This document shows, in pieces, positions 57,036 to 64,000 of a stretch of 64,000 nt of DNA. The position numbers were made by a program, and so were the translations under genes. The DNA lies in contig NZ_FNKP01000003.1 in the NCBI RefSeq assembly GCF_900099835.1, positions 558,001 to 622,000 of the forward strand, in the 5' to 3' direction. The notes under the pieces are model-generated. The model was not told where the DNA came from. It was given only the letters and a program-made list of their open reading frames with translations, and made no database searches. Position 1 is the stretch's first letter. Each line of letters opens with the position of its first letter. This DNA is from Paraburkholderia fungorum. GTDB taxonomy: Bacteria; Pseudomonadota; Gammaproteobacteria; Burkholderiales; Burkholderiaceae.

Positions 57036-58313
57036 TTAATGCAGCACATCCTGCAACCGGTAATACGCGCCGACCAGCGGCAAAAACCACGCGCGTCCAA
57101 AATGCCCTGGAATCGCGGGCCATTCGAGCGTTCGCCACGGATTGCGCGAGGCGGCGCCGAACATCACGTCGGCCATCAGACGACCCATGTGCACCGACAT
57201 CTGCACACCGTGGCCGCTGTAGCCCATTGAATAGAACAGTCCTTCATGCTGACCCGCGCGCGGCAGGCGGTCGGCCGTCATGTCGACGAGACCGCCCCAG
57301 CAATAGTCGATACCTACATCGGCGAGTTGCGGGAAATAGCGCGCGAGAGCGTCGCGCAGAATCCGCCCGCTTTTTTCGTCGGAGCGCGGATTCGACATCG
57401 CGAAGCGAGCGCGGCCGCCGAACAGCAGACGCTCGTCGGGCGTCGCGCGAAAATAGTTGCCGATATTCAGCGTGGTCACATACGAGCGGCGCGTGGGCAA
57501 CAGCGCATCGAGACGCGCCTTGCCGAGCGGCGCGGTGGCGACGATGAAGCTGCCCACCGGCGCGATCCGGCGGCGAAACCATTGCAGCGGACCGACCTGC
57601 GACGTTCCGGTCGCGATCAGCACGCGTTCGGCGCGCAGCGTGCCGAGCCCGCATGTCACCTCGAACGCGTTGCCGCCGAGCGGCTTCAGATTCGTGACGG
57701 GCATGTTCTCGTAGATCTGCGCGCCACGGCGTGCCGCCGCTTCGCCCAGGCCCACGCCGAATTTGCCCATGTGCATCTGCATGCCGTTCTTCTGTACGAG
57801 GCCGCCGAAAAATCCGTCCGAGCCGATCTCGTCGCGAATCCGTTCAGGCGGCACGAGTTCGACATCGGGATCGACTTCGCGCCGCAATACGTCGTACGAC
57901 TTCGCGAGCGAAGCGAAATGCTGCGGCTTCGCGGCCAGCTTGATCTTGCCGGAGTGACGCAGGTCGCAGTCGATCTGCTCATCGGCGATGATCGTCCTGA
58001 CCGTGTCGACCGCGCCCGCGTAGGCCAGGTAGAACTCCGCCGCGCGCTCGCTGCCGATGCGCGCCGATAACGCCGCATAGTCCTGGGCGACCCCCGTGTT
58101 GCAGTGGCCGCCGTTACGGCCCGACGCCTGGCCCGCGAGCCGCTCTGCTTCGAACACGACCACCGACATGCCGCGCTTCGCCAGCTCCAGCGCCGCCGAC
58201 AGTCCCGTGAAACCGCCGCCGACCACGGCAACGTCCACCCGCTGCGGGAGCGGACCCTGGGCGGCGTTCGTAAAGCGTGGCGCCGTGTCGAGCCAGTACG
58301 AGTCGAGCTTCAT
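57036..58313 (-). CDS. FAD-dependent oxidoreductase, PuuB/OrdL-like
   Basis: The 425-residue protein has the DAO-fold FAD motif VAVVGGGFTGLSAALELAKRG (residues 29-) and the AGQASGRNGGHCNTGVAQDY segment shared by gamma-glutamylputrescine oxidase PuuB and related amine oxidases. The C-terminal GLFYSMGYSGHGVQM is also typical. It likely oxidises a primary or secondary amine to an imine or aldehyde. Adjacent aldehyde dehydrogenase would take the product. The exact amine is unknown, and no gamma-glutamyl synthetase (PuuA) gene is in this window. Confidence 0.9.
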   Translation of the reverse strand: MKLDSYWLDTAPRFTNAAQGPLPQRVDVAVVGGGFTGLSAALELAKRGMSVVVFEAERLAGQASGRNGGHCNTGVAQDYAALSARIGSERAAEFYLAYAGAVDTVRTIIADEQIDCDLRHSGKIKLAAKPQHFASLAKSYDVLRREVDPDVELVPPERIRDEIGSDGFFGGLVQKNGMQMHMGKFGVGLGEAAARRGAQIYENMPVTNLKPLGGNAFEVTCGLGTLRAERVLIATGTSQVGPLQWFRRRIAPVGSFIVATAPLGKARLDALLPTRRSYVTTLNIGNYFRATPDERLLFGGRARFAMSNPRSDEKSGRILRDALARYFPQLADVGIDYCWGGLVDMTADRLPRAGQHEGLFYSMGYSGHGVQMSVHMGRLMADVMFGAASRNPWRTLEWPAIPGHFGRAWFLPLVGAYYRLQDVLH

Positions 58314-58394
58314 CGTGATGCGATCCTGTCGGTTGATTGCGCCGCCGGCGGCGGCGCGCGCAGAGCGATGGGGTGAACAGGCCTGGCCGGTGGA

Positions 58395-59063
58395 TCAGAG
58401 GCCGAGCAACGATGCCAGTTGCGGAATGCCCGAGACTTCGTTGACGCCGTAATACGGATTCAGCGGCTCGTGGCTGCGATTGACGAACGCCTTGTGTTTG
58501 ATGCCCATGTCGTACGCGGTCATCAGGTCGTAACGGAAGCTCGACGACACATGCAGCACGTCTTCCGGATTGCAGTCCAGCTGCGAGAACATGTATTCGA
58601 AGGCTTTCTGCAGCGGCTTGTACGCCTGCGCCTGCTGCGCGGTGTAGACCTTGTGGAACGGCGCGCCGAGCTTGTCGACGTTGCTCTGGATCTGGTCGTC
58701 CGACGCGTTCGACAGGATCACCAGCTTGTACTTCGACGCCAGGCGCGACAGCCCTTCCGGCACGTCGGCGTGCGGGCCCCAGCTCGGCACCGCTTCGTAG
58801 ATCTTCAGCGCGGTCGCTTCGTCGAACGGCACGCCCGTGCGTTCGCAGGTGCGGCGCACCGAATTCACGACCACGTCGCGATACGGCTTCCATGCACCCA
58901 GCACTTCGTCGAGGCGGTAGCCGCGAAAGAACTCGACGAATTCTTCCAGCTTCGCCTTATCCAGCTTGTCGCCGTACAGCGCGCGCGCGCTCTGGCCCAT
59001 CTGGAAGTTGGTCAGCGTGCCGTAGCAGTCGAAAGTGATGTACTTCGGCTCGAAATCGATCAT
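58395..59063 (-). CDS. Haloacid dehalogenase type II-like HAD hydrolase
   Basis: The 222-residue protein has the HAD motif I FDCYGTLTN with nucleophile Asp12, motif II LVILSNASD, motif III Lys in AQAYKP, and motif IV-like HVSSSFRYDLMTAYDMG. It is close to L-2-haloacid dehalogenases. HAD proteins of this subgroup are often found beside amine oxidoreductase genes, and the true substrate may be a phosphate or an organic acid, not a haloacid. ATG 59063 is chosen because AGGA is 7-10 bases upstream; an ATG 9 bases earlier is next to AGG. Confidence 0.85.
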   Translation of the reverse strand: MIDFEPKYITFDCYGTLTNFQMGQSARALYGDKLDKAKLEEFVEFFRGYRLDEVLGAWKPYRDVVVNSVRRTCERTGVPFDEATALKIYEAVPSWGPHADVPEGLSRLASKYKLVILSNASDDQIQSNVDKLGAPFHKVYTAQQAQAYKPLQKAFEYMFSQLDCNPEDVLHVSSSFRYDLMTAYDMGIKHKAFVNRSHEPLNPYYGVNEVSGIPQLASLLGL

Positions 59064-59166
59064 GGTCGTCATCCTGTCGTCGGGGCGAACCTGGCTGCAG
59101 GTTCGGGGTTCAGTTTCGGGTTGAGTCAGTGAGGTTGCTTGCGTGAATCCGGTGTAACGCAGTGCT

Positions 59167-60660
59167 TCACAGTGTTTCGAAATCGATCAGCACACTCTTG
59201 TGCCGCATGCTGGCGACCATCGCCTCGCGGCCGAGATCCTTGCCGATGCCGGACTGGCCGAAGCCGCCGGTCGGAATGATCATGTCGCCGCTGCGGCCAT
59301 AACGGTTGATCCAGATGGTGCCCGCCGCGATGCGCCGCATCGCGCGCAACGCCTGGCCGATGTCGCTGCTATGAACACCCGCCGCCAGCCCATAGACCGG
59401 ATGCGCGGCGAGCGTGATGCCCTCTTCTTCGTCGTCGAATGTCTGCACGGTCAACACCGGGCCGAACAGTTCCTCGCGTACGGCGGGCGTCGTCCCATTC
59501 ACATTGGCGAGCAGCGTCGGACGATGAAAATACCCTTCGCCGGTTCCTTCGAAAAAGCCGCCGCCGAAGATCACTTCCGCGCCACTCTCGCGGCTCTGAT
59601 CCACCAGCGCTTCGATGCGCCGCGCCTGCGCGGGGCTGATGATCGGCGAATAGGCGGTGCGGCTGTCCCATAGCGGGCCCGGTTGGATCGGCTGCAATTG
59701 CCGTTGAATCGCCTCGATCAGCGGTTCGGCAATGCGCTTGTGCACGATCAGCCGCGTACCGGCCACACACGCCTGGCCGCCGTTGGACGTGAAGCCGCGA
59801 GCGATGCAGGCTGCCGTGTAGTCGAGGTCCCGCACGTGCTCGAACACCAGTTGCGGGCTCTTGCCGCCGAGTTCGAGCGTGACGGGCTTGGTGCCGTGCA
59901 TCGCCGCATCGCTCATGATCGCGGCGCCGGTGCGGGTCGAGCCAGTGAAGCTCATCTTCGAGATGCCGGGGTGACGCGTCAGCGCCGCACCAGTGGTGGC
60001 GCCACGGCCGTTCACTACATTGAAGATGCCGGGCGGCATGCCGGCTTCGATCGCGAGTTCGGCGAGACGCAGCGTGGAAAAAGGCGTCATCTCCGATGGC
60101 TTCATCACGACCGCGTTGCCGGCCGCCAGCGCGGGGCCGCATTTCCACGAACACATCGACAGCGGGAAATTCCACGGCGTGATTGCACCGATCACGCCGT
60201 AAGGCTCCGACGTGATGAAACCGAGACTGTCGCGGCGCGTGGCGGCGATGTCGCCGCCGAGTTTGTCGGCGAGTTCCGCGAAAAAGCGGATCGCCTCGGC
60301 TGTGAACGGCACGTCCGACGCATAGCTTTCCGCCACCGGGCGCGTCGAACTGACGGTTTCGAGTTGCGCGAGACTCACGGCGTCGCGATCGATCAGATCG
60401 GCCCAGCGGCTCAGCACTTTGGCCCGTTCACGCGGCGAGCGCGTGCCCCAGCCACTCGTCTTCCAGGCGATCAGCGCATTGCTGACCGCGTAATCGACGG
60501 TTGCTTCGGAGGCATCGGGCACATGGCCTAGCAGCGCGCCATCCGACGGCCGATGAACGGCGATCTGAGGTTCGCCCGCCGAATAGTACGTACCGCCAAT
60601 GAAATGCCCTTGCGGCAACGGCACGGCTGAAGGATCGAAATCGAGTGACGGTGTAGACAT
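59167..60660 (-). CDS. NAD(P)-dependent aldehyde dehydrogenase, PuuC-like
   Basis: The 497-residue enzyme has the aldehyde dehydrogenase catalytic residues: Asn164 in PWNFPL, Glu263 in LELGGKSP and Cys298 in NGGQACVAG. The closest style is betaine aldehyde or gamma-glutamyl-aminobutyraldehyde dehydrogenase (PuuC). It oxidises an aldehyde produced by the PuuB-like oxidase downstream. It is the first gene of the amine catabolic operon, with PuuR-like boxes about 100-150 bases upstream. The longer open frame beyond 60660 is not family-like. Confidence 0.92.
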   Translation of the reverse strand: MSTPSLDFDPSAVPLPQGHFIGGTYYSAGEPQIAVHRPSDGALLGHVPDASEATVDYAVSNALIAWKTSGWGTRSPRERAKVLSRWADLIDRDAVSLAQLETVSSTRPVAESYASDVPFTAEAIRFFAELADKLGGDIAATRRDSLGFITSEPYGVIGAITPWNFPLSMCSWKCGPALAAGNAVVMKPSEMTPFSTLRLAELAIEAGMPPGIFNVVNGRGATTGAALTRHPGISKMSFTGSTRTGAAIMSDAAMHGTKPVTLELGGKSPQLVFEHVRDLDYTAACIARGFTSNGGQACVAGTRLIVHKRIAEPLIEAIQRQLQPIQPGPLWDSRTAYSPIISPAQARRIEALVDQSRESGAEVIFGGGFFEGTGEGYFHRPTLLANVNGTTPAVREELFGPVLTVQTFDDEEEGITLAAHPVYGLAAGVHSSDIGQALRAMRRIAAGTIWINRYGRSGDMIIPTGGFGQSGIGKDLGREAMVASMRHKSVLIDFETL

Positions 60661-60760
60661 GTCCGGCCTGATCAGTAGGTTCAACTGTGCGGCGCCGCGT
60701 ACGCTGAGCCCACTGCGCCACGACTCCACCCGGTGCTGCCGTTCGCCATCGCAACCGCCG

Positions 60761-60807
60761 AATGAACGAACATCGAATGAAATTCATTTTAATGAACACA
60801 AAATGAA
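60761..60807. promoter_or_regulatory. Cluster of four AATGAA repeats, PuuR-operator-like
   Basis: AATGAA occurs at 60761, 60776, 60791 and 60802, the first three exactly 15 bases apart. One copy is in a 6-1-6 perfect dyad (60776-60788), and 60784-60798 agrees at 11 of 15 positions with the E. coli PuuR consensus as I remember it (AAAATATAATGAACA). This is likely the operator of the aldehyde dehydrogenase operon for the XRE-cupin regulator. Confidence 0.55.
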
Positions 60808-61070
60808 TTGCCAGTGATCAAAAATAAAAGTTTGCGAAAAATTCGTGGTGCAGTGCGACAGGCCGCGCGCCCTCGCGGGGGCGCTGCATGAGCGGCCGGA
60901 ATAGGCCGCAAGTCCAACCGGCTATGGCGCTGGAGAGCAACGGCCAGCACGGGATCGACCTGATCGTGCAGCGCAAAAATGAACAGCGGAAAGAAAAAGG
61001 TAGACGTCAGTGATAACCCGGGTGATCTGGGCGCGACGCATCAGAGGAAAGCGAGGGAGAGAAGGAAGAT

Positions 61071-61099
61071 AGAGCCGCCGGCCACCGGCACGCGGCTCT
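61071..61099 (-). terminator. Hairpin after the XRE-cupin gene
   Basis: An 8-bp stem (AGAGCCGC and its complement) has a 13-base GC-rich loop and a T/C-rich tail on the minus strand, 16 bases past the stop codon. It could act as a terminator separating regulator and operon. Confidence 0.5.
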
Positions 61100-61114
61100 A
61101 AAACGACGTAGAGA

Positions 61115-61729
61115 TCAAAGATGAATAACGGGCGGCTGCGTGTTCATGATCCACAGCAAACGCGCAGTCTTGCTGCTTTCATTGCGCACGCTGTGGGGCA
61201 CCGTGCTCTTGAACTGGAAGCTGTCGCCTGTGCGCAGTTCCGAGCGCCGGTCGCCGACATTCAGCACGACCGTGCCTTCCAGCACCAGCCCCGCCTTTTC
61301 GCCGATGCCGACCAGCACTTCTTCGGATCCCGAACCGGCCGGCAGCATGATGATCATCATCTGCAGATCGTGGTCGCCGTGCGGCGACAGCAATTCCTTC
61401 TGCATGCCGTTCTTGCCGACTTCGAACAACGGCCGCTCGGCCGCCTTGCGCACGAAATCGCCGGTGAACGGGTCGGACACCGCGTCGTCTTCTTCGAGGA
61501 GCGCGGTGAGCGGAACCCCCAGAGCCTGGCGCAGGCGCTCGAGAATCCGTACCGACGGATTCGCCTTGTTGCGCTCGACCTGACTGACGGTGCCGACCGA
61601 CACGCCCGCGCGCGTCGCCAGCTCGTTGACCGACAGCCCTTGCGCGACGCGCAGCGCCCGCAGACGGCCGCCGACGTCGCCGTGACTCAGGTCGACCGCG
61701 CGCTTCTTGACAGACTCTGTTCGCTGCAT
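61115..61729 (-). CDS. XRE-cupin transcriptional regulator, PuuR-like
   Basis: The 204-residue protein has an N-terminal helix-turn-helix (LRALRVAQGLSVNELATRAGVSVGTVSQVER, about 24-55) and a C-terminal cupin domain (about 115-195) with GEKAGLVLEGTVVLNVGDRRSELRTGDSFQF. This is the PuuR layout, in which the cupin senses a polyamine and DNA binding is lost. AGGA lies before its ATG. It precedes, on the same strand, the operon it probably represses, and has a similar operator sequence upstream of itself. Confidence 0.9.
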   Translation of the reverse strand: MQRTESVKKRAVDLSHGDVGGRLRALRVAQGLSVNELATRAGVSVGTVSQVERNKANPSVRILERLRQALGVPLTALLEEDDAVSDPFTGDFVRKAAERPLFEVGKNGMQKELLSPHGDHDLQMMIIMLPAGSGSEEVLVGIGEKAGLVLEGTVVLNVGDRRSELRTGDSFQFKSTVPHSVRNESSKTARLLWIMNTQPPVIHL

Positions 61730-62054
61730 GTGTTTCCTGTTGATGACGGGGCGGACGGCCCGCTACGCGCCGCCGCTACTGTTGTTGTGCCGGGTGTGGA
61801 CCGGTTGCACCCAAAACGGCGGAGGCCGCCGCGTTGCTGCAATGAACACCCGCATGAATTATCATCATTATATTGAATTCATCATTGTTGCGGTGAACGT
61901 CAAAAATACCCGCCCGATGCGGGCCGCCTCGCACTCCCGAGATGCAAGCCCGCCGACTGCCGACGATCGCGAATGACAAAAAGATCGTCCTATGAAGCGG
62001 GCACCGGGAATGCGACAGTCTAGGCACGATCATGCCGACAAGCAGGAGTTTGCA
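61730..62054. other. Divergent region between regulator and GNAT gene
   Basis: This 325-base region contains no gene. AT-rich sequence at 61850-61890 with a PuuR-like box probably carries the regulator promoter. AGGAG at about 62044 serves the GNAT GTG start. Confidence 0.5.
61862..61876 (-). promoter_or_regulatory. PuuR-operator-like box upstream of the regulator
   Basis: On the minus strand, 11 of 15 positions agree with the remembered E. coli PuuR consensus, including the unbroken AATATAATGA core. It lies about 135 bases before the regulator ATG, a distance similar to the box before the aldehyde dehydrogenase gene. It suggests autoregulation. Confidence 0.5.
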
Positions 62055-62939
62055 GTGTCCGAATCATCTGTGAAGACATCACCCAGCTACCGCCGTTTCA
62101 CGTCCGCCGACATCGCGGCCGCGCACGGCCTTTCTGTTGCCGTGCGCTGGCCGCATCGCGCCGACGACTGGCGCTTCATGCACGACGCAGGCACGGGCTT
62201 CGTCGCCGAAGACAACGGCGCCGTGATCGGCACGGCACTGTGCTGGAAATTCGGCGCGGACCGCGGCACGCTCGGCCTCGTCATCGTGTCGCCGGATGAA
62301 CAGGGCCGTGGCATCGGCCGCAAGCTGATGGAACTGGTGCTCGAAGAACTGGGCAATCGCGTGACCTTCCTGCATGCCACCGTCGCAGGCAAGCCGCTGT
62401 ACGAAAAGCTCGGCTTCGTGACCTGCGGCGGCCTCACCCAGCATCAGGGCACGCCCGGCAGCGTGGCCGCAGTCCCGCCGCCGCCCGGCGAGCATCTGCG
62501 TGCGGCAACGCCGGAAGACCTGCCCACGCTGATCGAACTCGCATCGCGCGCAAGCGGTTTCGACCGCAGCGCGACGATTCCGGCGCTGCTTGCATTCGCA
62601 CAAGGCGTGGTGCTCGAACGCGACGGCGAAGTACTCGGCTTCTCGCTGTTCCGTCCATTTGGACGCGGCTACGCGATTGGACCGGTGGTCACGCAGCGTT
62701 CGTCCGACGACCTGCGCGCCCGCGCATTGATTTCGTACTGGCTCGCGCAGCACGAAGGCGATTTCGTGCGGATCGACGTACCGGGCGATGCGGGGATCAA
62801 CGACTGGCTGTCCGGGCTCGGCCTGGCACGCGTCGATTCCGTCGACAAGATGGTGCGCAACGCGTCCGCCGACTTGCGCGAAGCCGCCCCGGACGCGACC
62901 TGGCGCGCGTACGGCATCGTCAATCAGGCGATGGCGTAA
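62055..62939 (+). CDS. GNAT-family N-acetyltransferase, double-domain
   Basis: The 294-residue protein matches the layout of the GNAT at 47971-48870: an acetyl-CoA loop VSPDEQGRGIGRKLM in the first half and GFSLFRPFGRGYAIGPV in the second. The start is GTG with AGGAG 7 bases upstream. It is 6 bases from a hydroxyacid dehydrogenase gene on the same strand, so the two are co-transcribed. It is divergent from the PuuR-like regulator. An amine substrate of the neighbouring pathway is a plausible acetyl acceptor. Confidence 0.85.
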   Translation: MSESSVKTSPSYRRFTSADIAAAHGLSVAVRWPHRADDWRFMHDAGTGFVAEDNGAVIGTALCWKFGADRGTLGLVIVSPDEQGRGIGRKLMELVLEELGNRVTFLHATVAGKPLYEKLGFVTCGGLTQHQGTPGSVAAVPPPPGEHLRAATPEDLPTLIELASRASGFDRSATIPALLAFAQGVVLERDGEVLGFSLFRPFGRGYAIGPVVTQRSSDDLRARALISYWLAQHEGDFVRIDVPGDAGINDWLSGLGLARVDSVDKMVRNASADLREAAPDATWRAYGIVNQAMA

Positions 62940-62945
62940 GCGGCG

Positions 62946-63869
62946 ATGACCGTCCTCTACAAAGCCGACCCGGTGCGCGGCGCACTGTGGGCCGAGCGCT
63001 TCGCGCAGCTCGCGCCCGAGATGCCGTTCCGGGTCTGGCCGGATATCGGCGACCCCGCGTCCGTGCGTTTTCTGGTCGCGTGGCAACCGGGCGATCTCGC
63101 CGTCACGCTGCCCAACCTGGAGATCGTGTTTTCGGTCGGCGCGGGCGTCGATCAACTCGATCTCTCGCAGATTCCCGCGCATCTGCCGGTGGTGCGGATG
63201 GTCGAGCCGGGCATCGTCGACGGCATGGTCGAATACGTCACGCAAGCCGTGTTGACGATTCACCGCGATCTGTTCGATTACCACTTGCAGCAGCAGGCGC
63301 GCGCCTGGCAGCCGATGCCGTTGCGCGCCGCCGCGTCGCGCCGGATCGGCGTGCTCGGGCTCGGCATGCTCGGCACCGCGGTGCTCGAACGCTTGCGGCT
63401 TTTCGGATTCGCGTGCGCGGGCTGGAGCCGCTCGCAGCACGAGATCGCCGGGATCGACTGTTATGCGGGCGAGGCCGGACTGGCGACGTTTCTCGCGCGC
63501 ACCGACGTGCTGATCTGCCTGCTGCCACTGACCGATGCAACACGCGGGCTGCTGGGCCGCCAGGTGTTCGACACGCTGCCGCGCGGCGCGTCGCTGGTTC
63601 ACGTCGGGCGCGGACCGCAACTGGTCGGTGACGATCTGCTCGACGCGCTCGAACGCGGCCAGATTCACAGTGCCGTGCTCGACGTCACCGATCCCGAGCC
63701 GCTGCCCCCGGACCATCCGTTGTGGACACAGCCGCGCGTGCGCATCACGCCGCATATCGCGAGCGCGACGCGGCCCGAATCGGCGGTCGATGCGGTGCTG
63801 GAAAACCTGCGCCGCTTTCGCGCGGGCGAGCCGATGAATGGCCTGATCGACCGGACGCGCGGCTACTGA
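62946..63869 (+). CDS. D-2-hydroxyacid dehydrogenase, GhrA-like
   Basis: The 307-residue protein has the NAD(P)-binding motif GVLGLGMLGTAV (about residue 137), the catalytic Arg in VGRGPQL, and the C-terminal Glu/His pair (DPEPLPPDHPLW and ITPHIAS). It is similar to glyoxylate/hydroxypyruvate reductase A. It reduces small 2-oxoacids with NAD(P)H. It follows the GNAT gene by 6 bases. Its role in the cluster may be disposal of glyoxylate or a similar product. Confidence 0.9.
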   Translation: MTVLYKADPVRGALWAERFAQLAPEMPFRVWPDIGDPASVRFLVAWQPGDLAVTLPNLEIVFSVGAGVDQLDLSQIPAHLPVVRMVEPGIVDGMVEYVTQAVLTIHRDLFDYHLQQQARAWQPMPLRAAASRRIGVLGLGMLGTAVLERLRLFGFACAGWSRSQHEIAGIDCYAGEAGLATFLARTDVLICLLPLTDATRGLLGRQVFDTLPRGASLVHVGRGPQLVGDDLLDALERGQIHSAVLDVTDPEPLPPDHPLWTQPRVRITPHIASATRPESAVDAVLENLRRFRAGEPMNGLIDRTRGY

Positions 63870-63980
63870 CATCAGGCGACAACACGTAACACCACGCGCA
63901 ACCCGACAACCGGACGCAACCATTTCGCCGGACCCGTGCAGTCAGAAGACCGCGCGCGAAGACGGCAAGGAGAGATACGT

Positions 63981-64000
63981 ATGACCCGCAAATATCGCAT
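63981..64000 (+). CDS. Start of a gene cut by the window edge
   Basis: AAGGAGAG stands 7-8 bases before an ATG at 63981 and the reading frame continues to the window end (MTRKYR). Only six or seven codons are present, so no product can be named. It follows the hydroxyacid dehydrogenase by 111 bases on the same strand. Confidence 0.6.

Larger units (their letters stand above)
60661..61114. other. Promoter region of the amine operon
   Basis: This 454-base region lies between two genes of the same strand. No gene seen. It holds the AATGAA repeat cluster (60761-60807) before the aldehyde dehydrogenase and, near its other end, the hairpin that ends the PuuR-like gene. A stretch around 60780-60840 is AT-rich and probably the core promoter. 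Confidence 0.55.

Noticed and set aside
58395..59063. True L-2-haloacid dehalogenase for halogenated pollutants
   Set aside because: The HAD motifs match, but this subgroup is often linked to amine oxidases without proven dehalogenation, so only a HAD-like call is made.
1..64000. tRNA, rRNA, CRISPR arrays, transposases or integrases
   Set aside because: None was recognised by reading either strand. A dedicated tRNA or IS scan could still find a degenerate element.

Overview
The window is GC-rich, gene-dense DNA that looks like an accessory or secondary replicon of a Burkholderiaceae bacterium (Paraburkholderia, Caballeronia or Burkholderia). This rests on codon and base bias, the abundance of LysR, AraC and ABC-transporter catabolic operons, and the absence of core ribosomal, tRNA or cell-division genes. 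I saw no rRNA, tRNA, CRISPR array, insertion sequence or phage integrase. The genus is inferred from gene style, not from a marker.

Region 1-10 kb: an HD-domain protein, an alpha/beta hydrolase and a clade-3 catalase; two SDR oxidoreductases read leftward against a divergent LysR regulator; then a PPK2 polyphosphate kinase and a SulP anion transporter. Region 10-14.3 kb is a membrane-glycan locus: a multi-spanning membrane protein and a GtrB-like glycosyltransferase overlap on the minus strand, and a methyltransferase plus a GtrA-like flippase read away from them. Region 14.3-21 kb holds small exported or unknown proteins, an S9 peptidase, a His-rich duplicated protein, and a membrane-anchored catalase-like peroxidase overlapping a cytochrome b561.

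Region 21-32 kb has two sugar or sugar-acid catabolic units. One is MHS transporter, 3-hydroxyisobutyrate-type dehydrogenase and split transketolase with a divergent LysR. The other is an RbsABC-type sugar importer followed by L-fuconate dehydratase. Region 32-37 kb is the most unusual part. A PAP2 phosphatase lipoprotein carries autotransporter-type repeats. Behind a double hairpin comes a two-gene operon for a membrane-anchored DarT-family ADP-ribosyltransferase and a NADAR-type reversal enzyme, a probable toxin-antitoxin or phage-defence module.

Region 37-47.5 kb is a leftward operon: peptide-type ABC importer (binding protein, two permeases, fused ATPase), hydantoinase/oxoprolinase subunits A and B, and a short AraC regulator last. 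Region 49-64 kb is nitrogen or amine catabolism. It has a class III aminotransferase with an Lrp regulator. A ten-gene leftward operon follows: aldehyde dehydrogenase, HAD hydrolase, PuuB-like oxidase, polar amino acid ABC importer, a three-subunit Hcn/opine-oxidase-like dehydrogenase, and again a short AraC gene last. A PuuR-like XRE-cupin regulator sits upstream, and sequences resembling the E. coli PuuR operator lie before both the operon and the regulator. Two GNAT paralogues flank this region. The whole suggests uptake and oxidative breakdown of an amine, polyamine or opine-like compound.
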